Positions 1 through 8,755 of a DNA stretch of 37,196 bases are shown here, in pieces. The notes below the pieces were generated by a model, which was not told where the DNA came from, searched no databases, and saw only the letters and a list, made by a program, of their open reading frames with translations. Position 1 is the stretch's first letter; each line of letters starts with the position of its first letter. Position numbers and translations under genes: made by a program. Origin of the DNA: an uncultured Lachnospiraceae bacterium (GTDB taxonomy: Bacteria > Bacillota > Clostridia > Lachnospirales > Lachnospiraceae); the NCBI GenBank assembly GCA_910580195.1, contig CAJTWA010000046.1:1-37196 (forward strand). Reading direction: 5' to 3'.

Positions 1-48
1 GCGACCTTGCCAAGGTCGAGACCGCGGGTTCGAGCCCCGTCTATCGCT
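1..48 (+). tRNA. tRNA-Gly (GCC), 3' part only
   Basis: The window begins inside a tRNA. The anticodon stem CGACC/GGTCG encloses the loop TTGCCAA, which gives anticodon GCC (glycine). It is followed by a T arm with a TTCGAGC loop, the 3' acceptor strand CTATCGC and discriminator T at 48. CCA is not encoded. The 5' acceptor strand and the D arm lie upstream of the window. Confidence 0.9.
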
Positions 49-57
49 CTTCTGGCT

Positions 58-113
58 AAGAGCCGTAAACACAGAGATTTTCTTGTAAAATCGAAGGTTT
101 GCGGTTCTTTTTG
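58..113 (+). terminator. Intrinsic terminator after the tRNA gene
   Basis: A 13-bp stem (58-70 with 97-109, containing two G-T wobbles) is followed by a T-run. The loop contains a second small hairpin, GATTTT/AAAATC at 76-81/87-92. The position, just downstream of the tRNA, fits the end of a tRNA transcription unit. Confidence 0.8.
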
Positions 114-471
114 TTTCTTATTTTATCTGGATGGGAACTGCCATATGATGTGCAAGGATTAATTTTTTGCCATAATATTTGCTATGGGGACTTTTGTAAA
201 AATATGCAGCTTTTTTCTTTTTTCAGATAACCCAAAAGTATTTTATTTTCCTATAAAATATGGTAGAATAGCGGCAGATATGGCATATGCCGGAGCCTGC
301 ATGGGTTGCCGGGCTATGGCACAGGGCGGTCCTGGCAGGATGCCAGCGTATTTTCTTTCATAGGAAAGTGCGGCCTATGAAAGAAAGCCCTTCGGGCAAA
401 GCTGCGCAGCGTCGCGCGCGGAACATGGAGGAGTGGAAATACAGGGATTGCGGAAAGGAGGGATTTGGCAT
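114..471 (+). other. Long intergenic/leader region before the HD-GYP gene, with several hairpins
   Basis: No coding region is supported in these roughly 350 bases. The distal part is rich in potential RNA structure: CTGGCA/TGCCAG at 332-346, and a 13-bp stem at 352-364/374-386 with a 9-nt loop. A weak extended -10 (TGGTAGAAT, about 259-267) could start a transcript that includes these hairpins. I compared it by eye with c-di-GMP-I and c-di-GMP-II riboswitches and do not see their conserved cores, so the leader is unassigned. Confidence 0.4.
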
Positions 472-1515
472 ATGCGTTACATGCCGATTGCGAAGGTTAT
501 GGCAGCGATGGTGCTGGGACAGGAAATATTGGACGGGGAAGGGAAGGCCTTGCTGGAAAAAGGCACGCTGCTGGGGCAGGAGGAAACCCAGAGGCTGCTG
601 GGGCTGGGGGTTTCCGGGATTTATATAGAGGATGGATTCAGCAGCGGGGTGGAGGCCCGGGGCCTGATAAGCCCTGCGCTGTGCCAAGAGGCGCTGCGGC
701 TGGTGCATGATCTGTTTCAGGAAGAAAAGTTCCGGGAGGTAGGGCAGGATGATATCATAGACCTTGCGAGAAGGATTGCGGAGGAGCTAATTGCAGGCAA
801 GGAAATGCTCTATGACAGGATGGATGTGCGGGCGGCGGATGATTATGCATATTTCCATGCGGTAAATGTGGCGGTTCTGTCAGCCATGCTTGGCATACAG
901 GCGGGGGAACTGGATTTGGAAGAACTGACAATGCTTACGGCTGCCGGCCTTGTCCATGACGTAGGCAGGCGTTATGTGGAGCAGGAGGTGTTAAACGCCA
1001 AGCGTGCGCTGACGGAGGAAGAACGGATGCTGGTAGTGCAGCACGCGAAGCTGAGTTACGATTTTCTGGAAGAACATTATGACTTTGGGCCGGAACTCCT
1101 TGCGGGGGTGCTGGAGCACCACGAATGGTACAATGGGTGCGGCTATCCCATGCGGCGTTCCGGGCAGGAAATTTCTTATTTTGCAAGGATATTAAAGATT
1201 GCAGATGTATTTGACGCATTGACGTCTAGGCTTCCGTACCATGGCCCGGTTTCCCCTTCCGGTGCGGTGGATTATATTTTGGCGAATACCGGGGTGGAGT
1301 TTGACCCGGACCTGGCAGAACTGTTTGTGAAGAAAATCGCCATTTACCCGGTGGGGTGCCAGGTGGCGCTGTCAGACGGCCGGGAGGCCTTGGTGCTGGA
1401 AAACAGCCCCGATTCCCTGCTGCGCCCGAAAATCAAAGCGGCGCCGGAGGGGGAAGTGGTGGATTTGCAGTCTGAGGCGGCAAAAGACTTGGCCGTGCTG
1501 GAACTGCTTGTGTAA
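472..1515 (+). CDS. HD-GYP domain protein, putative c-di-GMP phosphodiesterase (variant motif)
   Basis: This 347-residue cytoplasmic protein has an N-terminal segment of about 100 residues followed by an HD-GYP domain. The HD pair is in LVHDVGRRYV, and the GYP signature is HHEWYNGCGYP, followed by ISYFARILKIADVFDAL. HD-GYP enzymes hydrolyse c-di-GMP. Two positions differ from the usual form: the Lys of HDxGK is Arg, and the Asp of DGxGYP is Asn, so activity may be altered. I chose the ATG at 472 because AAAGGAGGG sits at 454-462, 9 nt upstream; an in-frame ATG at 433 has no such site. No transmembrane segment is seen, so any sensory input would come through the N-terminal segment. It lies 43 nt upstream of a TetR gene. 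Confidence 0.85.
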   Translation: MRYMPIAKVMAAMVLGQEILDGEGKALLEKGTLLGQEETQRLLGLGVSGIYIEDGFSSGVEARGLISPALCQEALRLVHDLFQEEKFREVGQDDIIDLARRIAEELIAGKEMLYDRMDVRAADDYAYFHAVNVAVLSAMLGIQAGELDLEELTMLTAAGLVHDVGRRYVEQEVLNAKRALTEEERMLVVQHAKLSYDFLEEHYDFGPELLAGVLEHHEWYNGCGYPMRRSGQEISYFARILKIADVFDALTSRLPYHGPVSPSGAVDYILANTGVEFDPDLAELFVKKIAIYPVGCQVALSDGREALVLENSPDSLLRPKIKAAPEGEVVDLQSEAAKDLAVLELLV

Positions 1516-1558
1516 GGGGCGCAGCTTTTCGGCGGTTCCGGCAGAGGGGATAACGCTT

Positions 1559-2149
1559 ATGGAAGAAAGAATAGGAAGTGGGAGCATGGCAGGACAGAAA
1601 GAAACCATAGATATCCTGCTGGCAGAAAGCTTTAAGGAGCTGGCTTGCCAGCAGCCCATTGAAAAAATCACGATTAAGGCGATTACGGATAAGGCCGGGG
1701 TCATACGCCCCACGTTTTACAACCATTTCCAAGATAAATATGAATTGCTGGAATGGATTATCCGGGTCCAGGTCTTAGAGCCAATCCGCCCTCTGGTCCA
1801 TGCCGGGATGGTGGACGAGGCGCTGATACTGATTTTCACCTTATTGAAGAAGGAAAAGGAATTCTATGAAAAGGCTGCCCGGCTGGAAGGCCAGAATTCC
1901 TTTGAGGATATTGTGAAGAAGTGCATTGCGGATATCCTGCTGGAAGTCATTAAGAGCAAAAGCCCCTCCGGCAGGAGCGGCCATCCATGGCTGACGCCGG
2001 AGCATATTGCCCAGTATTATGCCCAATCCATGTGCTTTGTGGTGGTCCACTGGATCAAAGGCGGGATGACGGTGGGGCCGCAGGAGATTACGGACGTCTA
2101 CAATTATATGATTACCCGTTCCATGAGCCAAGTGATTGAGGAATTGTAA
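1559..2149 (+). CDS. TetR/AcrR family transcriptional regulator
   Basis: The protein has about 196 residues. The N-terminal helix-turn-helix is in ITIKAITDKAGVIRPTFYNH followed by FQDKYELLEWI, the typical TetR DNA-recognition block. The C-terminal part resembles the TetR_C_11 (DhaS-like) ligand domain. The start at 1559 is preceded by AGAGGGG at 1543-1549; an internal ATG at 1586 is an alternative. The next gene, 230 nt downstream across a terminator, encodes an MMPL exporter. TetR genes commonly sit beside the transporters they repress, so that exporter is the likely target (inference). There is no DhaQ partner, and the dha operon is 7 kb away. Confidence 0.88.
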   Translation: MEERIGSGSMAGQKETIDILLAESFKELACQQPIEKITIKAITDKAGVIRPTFYNHFQDKYELLEWIIRVQVLEPIRPLVHAGMVDEALILIFTLLKKEKEFYEKAARLEGQNSFEDIVKKCIADILLEVIKSKSPSGRSGHPWLTPEHIAQYYAQSMCFVVVHWIKGGMTVGPQEITDVYNYMITRSMSQVIEEL

Positions 2150-2220
2150 TACAAAAATTCCCTAATGTTTCCCAGAAACTACATATTGCCCAAAATGTAT
2201 GGCTAAGATAGACAGAGGAA

Positions 2221-2254
2221 AAAGATTGAATATTCATTTATTCAATCTTTTTTT
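2221..2254. terminator. Intrinsic terminator after the tetR gene
   Basis: A perfect 12-bp stem (2221-2232 with 2239-2250, sequence AAAGATTGAATA and its complement) has a 6-nt loop and is followed by T2251-T2254. The A-rich 5' side means it could also work on the opposite strand. It separates the TetR gene from the exporter gene, so the latter needs its own promoter. Confidence 0.85.
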
Positions 2255-2383
2255 ATATACTGCTAACTGAAAGAACCCAAGGGCACAATGGGGCGGCTGC
2301 TTTTCTTGGAATAGCAGGGAACAGCCGGCAGGCCATTTGCCTTAGGGCAGAAAAATTAAGAAAGAGGAGCGAGAGGAAGAACG

Positions 2384-4483
2384 ATGATTAAGTTTGGAAA
2401 AGGAGTTGTAAAGGCGCGTATCCCGATTTTTGTAATTAGTTTGCTGCTTTTAGTCCCGTCCGTGCTTGGCATGGCAAATACAAGGGTCAATTACGATATC
2501 CTGACATACCTGCCAAAAGACATTGAAACCATGGTAGGGCAGGATATTTTGGTAAATGAGTTTGGGACAGGGGCATTTTCCATGTGCGTCCTTGAGGGGA
2601 TGGAAAGCAAGGATGTGGTGGAGCTGAAATCACAGATAGAAGGCGTGGAGCATGTCAAGGCAGTGATATGGTACGATTCCATTGCTGATTTGTCCCTGCC
2701 CATGGAATTCCTGCCAGATGATGTGCTGGATAAATTCAATTCCGAGGGGACGACCCTCATGGCAATCCTGTTTGAAACCTCCATGTCGGCGGACGAAACC
2801 ATGGATGCCATTGATGAAATCCGGGGGCTTGCCGACAAAGGCTGCTTTGTCAGCGGCATGTCGGCAGTGGTAACGGACATTAAGAACCTTTCCAATAAGG
2901 AAACGCCCATTTATGTGCTGATTGCAGTGGTGCTGTCCTCCCTTGTGCTGGCGCTTACCATGGATTCCTTCTTGGCTCCGGTATTCTTCCTGCTAAGCAT
3001 CGGGATGGCAATTTTGTACAACTTGGGGAGCAACATCTTTTTAGGGGAAATTTCCTATGTGACAAAAGCCTTGAGCGCAGTGCTCCAGCTAGGCGTTACC
3101 ATGGACTATTCTATTTTCCTGTGGCACAGCTATGAGGAGTACCAAGAAAAATATGTGGGCGACAAGAACCGTGCCATGGCCCATGCGGTAGCAAATACCT
3201 TTACTTCCGTTGTGGCAAGCTCTGTCACCACAGTTGCAGGCTTTGTAGCCCTTTGCTTTATGAGCTTTACGCTGGGCATGGACCTTGGGGTGGTAATGGC
3301 AAAAGGCGTGGTATTCGGCGTCATTGGCTGCGTAACGATATTGCCGTCCATGATACTGATTTTTGACAAGGCCATTGAAAAGACGAAGCACAAGCCTATT
3401 ATCCCGGATTTGGGCGGAATCGGCGGCTTTGCCACAAAGCGGTTCCCAGTGTTTATCGTGATATTCCTGTTGGTGTTGGGGCCGGCTATTTACGGCTACA
3501 CCCACACAGGCGTCTATTATGATTTGGCAGGCACATTGCCCAAGGAGCTTGCCAGCATACAGGCAAAGGACAAATTGGAAGAAAAATATGAAATGAATTC
3601 CACCCATATGGTGCTGGCGGACAGCAGCCTTTCTGCGAAGGATGCCTCTGCCATGATAGAAGAAATGGAACAGGTGGACGGGGTAAAGGCCGTGATGGGC
3701 ATGGACTCCATTGTAGGGCCTGCCGTCCCCAAGGAGATGATCCCGGATGACATCAAGGAATCCCTGATGGATGAAAATTATCAGCTGATGCTGGTGAGCT
3801 CGGAATACGCCATAGCTTCGGACGAGGTCAATGCACAGATTGACGAACTGAACCAAGTGATTAAAAAGTATGACAAGAAAGCCATGCTGATTGGGGAGGC
3901 GCCGTGTACGAGGGACTTGATTTCCATTACCAATACGGATTTCCAGACCGTAAGCGTAGTTTCCATCGGGGCGATTTTCATTATCATCCTGCTGGTGTTC
4001 AAGTCCATTTCCCTGCCGGTGATTTTGGTGGCAGTCATTGAATTTGCTATTTTTATCAATATGGGCATCCCGGCGTACACAGGGACGACGTTGCCGTTCA
4101 TTGCTTCGATTGTCATTGGGACCATCCAGTTAGGGGCTACGGTGGATTATGCGATTTTGATGACGAACCGGTATAAAAAGGAGCGGAACCGGGGCAAGGA
4201 TAAGAGGCCTGCGGTTACAATTGCACTGTCTGCTTCGGTGCAGTCGGTATTTGTCAGTGCATTAAGCTTTTTTGCGGCGACCTTTGGGGTAGGCATGTAC
4301 TCCAATATTGATATGATAAGTTCCCTCTGTATTCTGATGGCGAGAGGGGCGCTGATTAGTATGTTTGTGGTAATATTTATCCTTCCGGCCATGTTTATGG
4401 TATTTGACAAGGTAATCTGCAAATCCAGCATAGGGTTTGGGGGAAGGAAAAAGGAATCAGCGGCGGCAGTGAAGACAGTGTAG
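2384..4483 (+). CDS. MMPL/RND-family membrane transporter
   Basis: This 699-residue membrane protein has the duplicated RND layout: a first transmembrane helix at about 11-30, an extracytoplasmic domain to about 170, a helix cluster, then a second helix at about 355-375, a second external domain and a second helix cluster. The conserved intramembrane Asp-Tyr motif appears once per half: GVTMDYSIFLWHSYEE and GATVDYAILMTNRYKKE. MMPL proteins export lipids or hydrophobic compounds using proton motive force; the substrate here is unknown. The start ATG follows AGAGGAAGAACG. The next gene on the same strand encodes an anchored surface coiled-coil protein and is probably a functional partner. Confidence 0.9.
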   Translation: MIKFGKGVVKARIPIFVISLLLLVPSVLGMANTRVNYDILTYLPKDIETMVGQDILVNEFGTGAFSMCVLEGMESKDVVELKSQIEGVEHVKAVIWYDSIADLSLPMEFLPDDVLDKFNSEGTTLMAILFETSMSADETMDAIDEIRGLADKGCFVSGMSAVVTDIKNLSNKETPIYVLIAVVLSSLVLALTMDSFLAPVFFLLSIGMAILYNLGSNIFLGEISYVTKALSAVLQLGVTMDYSIFLWHSYEEYQEKYVGDKNRAMAHAVANTFTSVVASSVTTVAGFVALCFMSFTLGMDLGVVMAKGVVFGVIGCVTILPSMILIFDKAIEKTKHKPIIPDLGGIGGFATKRFPVFIVIFLLVLGPAIYGYTHTGVYYDLAGTLPKELASIQAKDKLEEKYEMNSTHMVLADSSLSAKDASAMIEEMEQVDGVKAVMGMDSIVGPAVPKEMIPDDIKESLMDENYQLMLVSSEYAIASDEVNAQIDELNQVIKKYDKKAMLIGEAPCTRDLISITNTDFQTVSVVSIGAIFIIILLVFKSISLPVILVAVIEFAIFINMGIPAYTGTTLPFIASIVIGTIQLGATVDYAILMTNRYKKERNRGKDKRPAVTIALSASVQSVFVSALSFFAATFGVGMYSNIDMISSLCILMARGALISMFVVIFILPAMFMVFDKVICKSSIGFGGRKKESAAAVKTV

Positions 4484-4514
4484 GGGTTGCTGTTGCAGTG
4501 GATGATACGATGTA

Positions 4515-4653
4515 GGAGTCTTTGGGGGCGGACGGCAGTTTGGGGGCAACCCTTCCCTATGCAAATTGTAGGAATCTTTGGAACCGGACGGCAGTTTGGG
4601 GCAGCCCTTCCCCACGCAAACTGGGCAACGTTCCGGTGAACTAACTGCTAACT
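4515..4653 (+). repeat. Two imperfect direct repeats, a dispersed repeat family
   Basis: Copy A (4515-4569) and copy B (4571-4653) share the order GGARTCTTTGG, CGGACGGCAGTTTGGGG, CCCTTCCC, GCAAA. A third copy lies at 37114-37196, at the end of the window. It matches copy B over 83 bases at 73 positions by my count, and both end in GAACTAACTGCTAACT. The copies are in intergenic DNA downstream of exporter genes. Confidence 0.85.
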
Positions 4654-4955
4654 GCGGCTACGGAACAGCCGCTAAATAGCTTTGCCATTTTGCTTGTCTA
4701 TTCCTCCAAGTGCACATGGCAAAAATACTCAACATAGCCCGCTAGGGTCTGCCCCAGCAAAGCGAGGGCATGCCTCCGTTTTTTGCCATGCACCCTTGAA
4801 GAAATATCCAGCGCAATCTGGCAAAGTTATTTAGCGGCTGTTCCTCGGAATTTCGGGAGCGCCCTCATTCCTAAGCCTTCGTAAGCAGTGGATTTCACCT
4901 CCACTAAGGGCACCCATGAAATGTTCGCTTAGGGGAAGGGCTGCCCCAAACTGCC
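4590..4955. repeat. Foldback element with nested long inverted repeats (MITE-like), filling the 4484-5033 gap
   Basis: The outer arms 4590-4613 and 4932-4955 are perfect 24-base complements. The inner arms 4662-4687 and 4819-4844 pair over 26 bases with one mismatch that would be a G-U pair in RNA. A shorter pair (around 4710-4727 and 4780-4793, ATGGCAAAAA/TTTTTTGCCAT) lies further in. The centre (4749-4772, CTGCCCCAGCAAAGCG) recurs at 11923-11946. No transposase or credible open reading frame lies inside. The structure looks like a non-autonomous mobile or extragenic palindromic element. Confidence 0.75.
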
Positions 4956-5033
4956 TGTGTATTGAAATGAGGAAATGTTTGTGATAGGAAGGTTATTGTT
5001 TGTAGACTAAGATTGAAAGGAATGGTATAAATT

Positions 5034-7544
5034 ATGAAAAACTTTGAATTGAAAAAAATGTTCCGCAATAAATATATGATCCGGGTGGCAGCAGGGATTG
5101 TCACTGTTGCAGTGATTGGCTCAAGCGCAGGCATCAGCGCCTATACGGTGCGGGCGGAGCGGCAGGCTGCATCAGAGGAGGCCGCTGGTACAGATGAAGG
5201 GGAAAACCAGCAGGCGAAAGAAACGCTGGAAAAAGCTCTTTCCGTTGGGGAGGAGGACCAGGAGGCTGGGAAAGAGGAAACCGTCTATGTGGTGGCGAAC
5301 CCGGACGGCTCTGCCAAAAGCGTAATTGTGAGCGAATGGCTGAAAAATAAGGATGGGGCTGCGACACTTGCGGATATTTCGGACTTGGAGGAAATTGAAA
5401 ATGTAAAAGGGGATGAAACCTTTACCCAGAGCGGCGAAGAGATTACGTGGCAGGCAGACGGGAAAGACATTTACTATCAGGGTAAAACCAAAAAAGATCT
5501 TCCGGTTACGGAAAAAGTGACTTATTTCATGGACGGTAAGGAACTGTCCCCAGAGGAAATGGCAGGGAAAAGCGGCCGCGCTACCATCCGTTTCGACTAT
5601 ACCAACCATGAAAAAACAACGCAGGAGGTGGATGGGAAAAAGCATGAGGTATACGTGCCCTTTACCGTAATGACAGGCATGGTCCTTCCAGAGGATTATG
5701 CAAATGTGGAAGTTACCAACGGGAAAGTGATTTCAGACGGCAGCAAAAAAGTGGCAGTGGGCCTTGCAATGCCGGGCCTGAAAGAGAGCCTTGGGATTGA
5801 AGCGGGGGATTTGGACAGCGATCTGGAAATCCCGGAATATGTGGAAGTTTCTGCAGATGTGGAGAATTTCTCACTGGAAATGTCCATGTCCGTAATCATG
5901 AGCGATTTGGTAAGCCAAACAGATTTGGCAGGGAATTTTGACTTGGAAAATCTGGATAAGGACTTAGATACCTTGACGGATGCCTCCAAGCAGCTCATGG
6001 ATGGCAGCAAGGAGCTCTCAGAAGGCCTTGGCACCTTGAAGGACAGCATGAAGGAATTTGCGGCTGGCGTCGGCACCTTAAAAGACGGCATTGCAAGCTA
6101 TACCAACGGCGCATCCCAGTTAAACGACGGCATCCACACGCTTGCGGATTCCTCCGGTACCCTGACGGAAGGGGTAGGCACTTTAAACAGCAGCGCGGCA
6201 ACCTTGAATAACGGCGTGGCAGAACTGGATAAGACCTTAAAGGCTGAAATGTCAAAGGAGGAAAAAGACTCCTTAATCCAGCAGGCAGACGCAGCCATTG
6301 ACGCTACCTTCAGCGAGGGGGAAACAGGGACCGAGGCCATTAAGAGCCAAGCAGCTTCCGTATTCTATGACAGCCTTGCAAATAATGAAGGGGCAAAAAC
6401 GCAGGTAGCCGGAGGGCTTAACACTTATACGGAAACGGTGCTGAATTCCGTGCTAAGCAGCGCCTTCCGCTCCGTAGCCGCAGGGACTGCAAAGACAGAA
6501 AAGATGGCGGAGGCAAAGCCGCAGGTAGTTCAGGCGGTGACGCAGGCAGTCGTGCAGGAGGTTACTAGGCAAGTGACGGCAGGGGTAGTTTCCACCGTGA
6601 TTGGGCAGCAGCTTGGCACAGCCGCAGCGCAGCTGGCAGAAGCCGGGGGCAGCTTGGACGCCCAGACGATTGCAGGGGTCTGCGCAGCCGTAAATGAAGC
6701 CGTAAATACGGAAGGCAGCGAAGCCCAGCAGCAAATTAACGCATTGATTGCCCAGCAGGACATCAATGGCATGGTGGCACAGAATGTAGATGCAAAAATG
6801 GCTGAAATCGAAGCGCAGGTGGACGCAGGGATTGCATCCCCAGAAGGGCAGGCACAGATTCAGGCAACGGTTGACAGCTTGGTAAACCAAGCGGTGGCAT
6901 CAGCTATGGCAGACCCAGACCTTCAGGCGGGCATGGCCTCCACGGCGTCCCAGATTGTCACAGGCATTGCAGACGGGGCAAAGGACACGGTAGGCACAGC
7001 CGTTGCAGACACAGCGAAAACAGCGGCAAAGACGGCAGCAGAATCTGCAACCCTGACTGCGGTTGCCGCTACAAAATCCCAGATTTCCCAAGCAATCAAT
7101 GCCAAGGACGAAGCAAGCGGCTACAGCTTAGTGAGCGGCATGGCGGCGTTAAGCAGCGGGACCCAGACGATGCATGACAGCCTTCCGGCGCTGACAGCAG
7201 GGATTTCCCAGCTTACCAATGGGGCAGCACAGCTGGTTTCCAACAATGGCGCGCTCCTTGATGGGGCAGGAAAACTTTCCGACGCCACCTCACAGATTGG
7301 GGACGGGGTAAATAAGCTGGCGGATGGCTCTGTGAAGCTGATGGACGGCATGGTCCAGTTCGATGAGGAAGGGATCCAGAAGCTCTTAGATGCTTACAAT
7401 GGGGACATTAAGGAGCTCTTAGGGAAACTTACGGCAGTGGCCGAGGCCGGGAAGGAGTACCAGACATTTACGAAGGTTTCCGATGGGGTGAAAGGATCCG
7501 TGAAATTCATCCTGCGGACAGAAGCGGTGAAAGCGGAAGAGTAA
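5034..7544 (+). CDS. Large membrane-anchored coiled-coil surface protein (YhgE/Pip-like repeats)
   Basis: This 836-residue protein has one N-terminal transmembrane segment or uncleaved signal (about 16-38) and a long extracytoplasmic region. A globular part (about 70-300) is followed by repeats of the form DGxxxLxxGxxxL (for example GVGTLKDGIASYTNGASQL) near 315-400 and again near 690-790. These are the periodic repeats of YhgE/Pip-type and MMPL-associated proteins. An Ala/Gln/Val-rich helical segment lies between them. Unlike YhgE/Pip it has no C-terminal membrane domain. A site GAAAGGAATGG precedes the ATG. It follows the MMPL gene on the same strand, so an accessory role to that exporter, reaching into the cell wall, is plausible (inference). 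Confidence 0.75.
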   Translation: MKNFELKKMFRNKYMIRVAAGIVTVAVIGSSAGISAYTVRAERQAASEEAAGTDEGENQQAKETLEKALSVGEEDQEAGKEETVYVVANPDGSAKSVIVSEWLKNKDGAATLADISDLEEIENVKGDETFTQSGEEITWQADGKDIYYQGKTKKDLPVTEKVTYFMDGKELSPEEMAGKSGRATIRFDYTNHEKTTQEVDGKKHEVYVPFTVMTGMVLPEDYANVEVTNGKVISDGSKKVAVGLAMPGLKESLGIEAGDLDSDLEIPEYVEVSADVENFSLEMSMSVIMSDLVSQTDLAGNFDLENLDKDLDTLTDASKQLMDGSKELSEGLGTLKDSMKEFAAGVGTLKDGIASYTNGASQLNDGIHTLADSSGTLTEGVGTLNSSAATLNNGVAELDKTLKAEMSKEEKDSLIQQADAAIDATFSEGETGTEAIKSQAASVFYDSLANNEGAKTQVAGGLNTYTETVLNSVLSSAFRSVAAGTAKTEKMAEAKPQVVQAVTQAVVQEVTRQVTAGVVSTVIGQQLGTAAAQLAEAGGSLDAQTIAGVCAAVNEAVNTEGSEAQQQINALIAQQDINGMVAQNVDAKMAEIEAQVDAGIASPEGQAQIQATVDSLVNQAVASAMADPDLQAGMASTASQIVTGIADGAKDTVGTAVADTAKTAAKTAAESATLTAVAATKSQISQAINAKDEASGYSLVSGMAALSSGTQTMHDSLPALTAGISQLTNGAAQLVSNNGALLDGAGKLSDATSQIGDGVNKLADGSVKLMDGMVQFDEEGIQKLLDAYNGDIKELLGKLTAVAEAGKEYQTFTKVSDGVKGSVKFILRTEAVKAEE

Positions 7545-7555
7545 AAGCAGGAGAG

Positions 7556-7685
7556 GGATTGAGCCAATGGAGGGCAGCAGCCTATTCCGTTTCGGAGAAG
7601 GATTGGGCCAATGGGGGCTGCTGCCATTCCGTTTCGGAGAAGGATTGGGCCAATAGAGGGGCATTGCCTAATTAGGTTTGGAGAA
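7556..7685 (+). repeat. Three tandem repeats of about 43 bp
   Basis: Units start at 7556, 7600 and 7642 (44, 42 and 44 bases). Each begins GGATTGRGCCAAT and ends GTTTSGGAGAA or similar. The last unit supplies the GGAG site of the gene at 7691. The array lies entirely between two genes. Confidence 0.85.
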
Positions 7686-7690
7686 GTGTT

Positions 7691-8269
7691 ATGGCTATCG
7701 TAGAATTTATCATTATATTGGGAGTATCGCTGGATATTTTTGCAGCCATGGAGTGCCAAGGCGCGCTGGTTGCAAAGGTTGAAAAAAAGCGGCTGGCATC
7801 CTTCTGCGGAATCCTTGCAGTTGGGCAGGCATTTGCCTTGGGGGCTGGGAGTTATATTTCCCTGCTCCTTTGCCAGAATGTCAGGGGCCGGGGCGAGGCT
7901 TTCCTTGGGCAGGTGGCTGCTGCGGCTATTTTCCTCTGCCAAGGGGCGCGCCTTTTTTGGAAAGCTTGGCGGAATGAACGGATTGTGGAACACCGGAAAG
8001 AGAAGCTTGATATGGCTGAATTCGTCCGGTTTTATGTCAAAACCAGCCTGTTTACATTGCTGACAGGGCTTGCTTTTGGGTTCTTGGGCAGCAGCGTGGA
8101 ACTGATCCTTGCCCTGATAACCGTAGTGACGGCTTTGGTAACAGTGTTTGGGATTTATACGGGGTATAGGCTTGGGTTTGAGCATAAGGCAAAGGCCTAT
8201 CTGGCAGGAGGGATTCTGCTGGTGGCAGGGGGGATGGATGTGGTGTTGGGGCATATCTGCAATTTTTGA
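7691..8269 (+). CDS. MntP-like integral membrane protein (diverged)
   Basis: The 192-residue hydrophobic protein has about six helices in two halves. The first helix has GVSLDIFAAM with Asp15, like the MntP pattern around its conserved first Asp. The end (GIYTGYRLGFEHKAKAYLAG followed by GILLVAGGMDVVLGH) also follows the MntP fold. MntP proteins export Mn2+. In the second half the usual TSLDA is TSLFT, so the second metal-coordinating Asp appears to be missing and the substrate may differ. GGAG at about 7680-7683 supports the start. The family assignment rests on memory of MntP, not on a search. Confidence 0.55.
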   Translation: MAIVEFIIILGVSLDIFAAMECQGALVAKVEKKRLASFCGILAVGQAFALGAGSYISLLLCQNVRGRGEAFLGQVAAAAIFLCQGARLFWKAWRNERIVEHRKEKLDMAEFVRFYVKTSLFTLLTGLAFGFLGSSVELILALITVVTALVTVFGIYTGYRLGFEHKAKAYLAGGILLVAGGMDVVLGHICNF

Positions 8270-8335
8270 TTCGGGGGTTCTCTGTAGGTAAAATTCCCCT
8301 GCTTAGCCATTAAATGTGAAGGAACGCAAATAAGC

Positions 8336-8372
8336 AAGCCTGCCTTGTATTTGGCCGTTGCAAGGCAGGCTT
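8336..8372. terminator. Convergent hairpin between the MntP-like gene and the small minus-strand gene
   Basis: A 12-bp perfect stem, AAGCCTGCCTTG with its complement (8336-8347/8361-8372), has a 13-nt loop. A T-run follows 8 nt later on the plus strand. It lies between two convergent genes and probably ends both transcripts. Confidence 0.65.
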
Positions 8373-8383
8373 AAAAGCGGTTT

Positions 8384-8638
8384 TTATAGTTTTCCCAACA
8401 AGTCAAGGGCATAGTTAAATCCATATAGAAACCCTTGTTTTTCTCTGTAAAATGCTACGTCATATAAGGCATTTTCAAATTCGATTTTATCAATCTGTTC
8501 CCTATTTTTAAAAATATATTTTTCTGCATATTCCCAGAATCTTCTTTCTGCTTCTGCTGTTTCAGGCAAGTCGGAGTATTTATCAAGCAGTTTGTCAAGG
8601 TAATTATAAATATTATTTAGCGGCCTTTCATTTTTCAT
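8384..8638 (-). CDS. Small helical protein of unknown function
   Basis: The 84-residue protein is charged, predicted mostly helical, and rich in Glu, Lys and aromatic residues, with no signal or membrane segment. It starts MKNERPLNNIYNYLDKLLDK. AAGGAGA lies upstream of the ATG on the minus strand. Small Clostridia proteins of this style often sit next to XRE repressors; here the XRE gene is divergent, with a shared upstream region of about 190 bp. I do not recognise a function. Confidence 0.65.
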   Translation of the reverse strand: MKNERPLNNIYNYLDKLLDKYSDLPETAEAERRFWEYAEKYIFKNREQIDKIEFENALYDVAFYREKQGFLYGFNYALDLLGKL

Positions 8639-8755
8639 TCCATTCTCCTTGCAAAAACTTTTTCGTGTAGGGACTGTATGCTATTTTTAAGAATTTTTCT
8701 TATTAAGAATATCACAGTATTGCAAGCAAATCAATTCTTTTTCCTCTAAATGGGG

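Noticed and set aside
240..471. A c-di-GMP riboswitch before the HD-GYP gene
   Set aside because: I could not match the conserved core of either c-di-GMP riboswitch class by eye, so I list it only as an unassigned leader.
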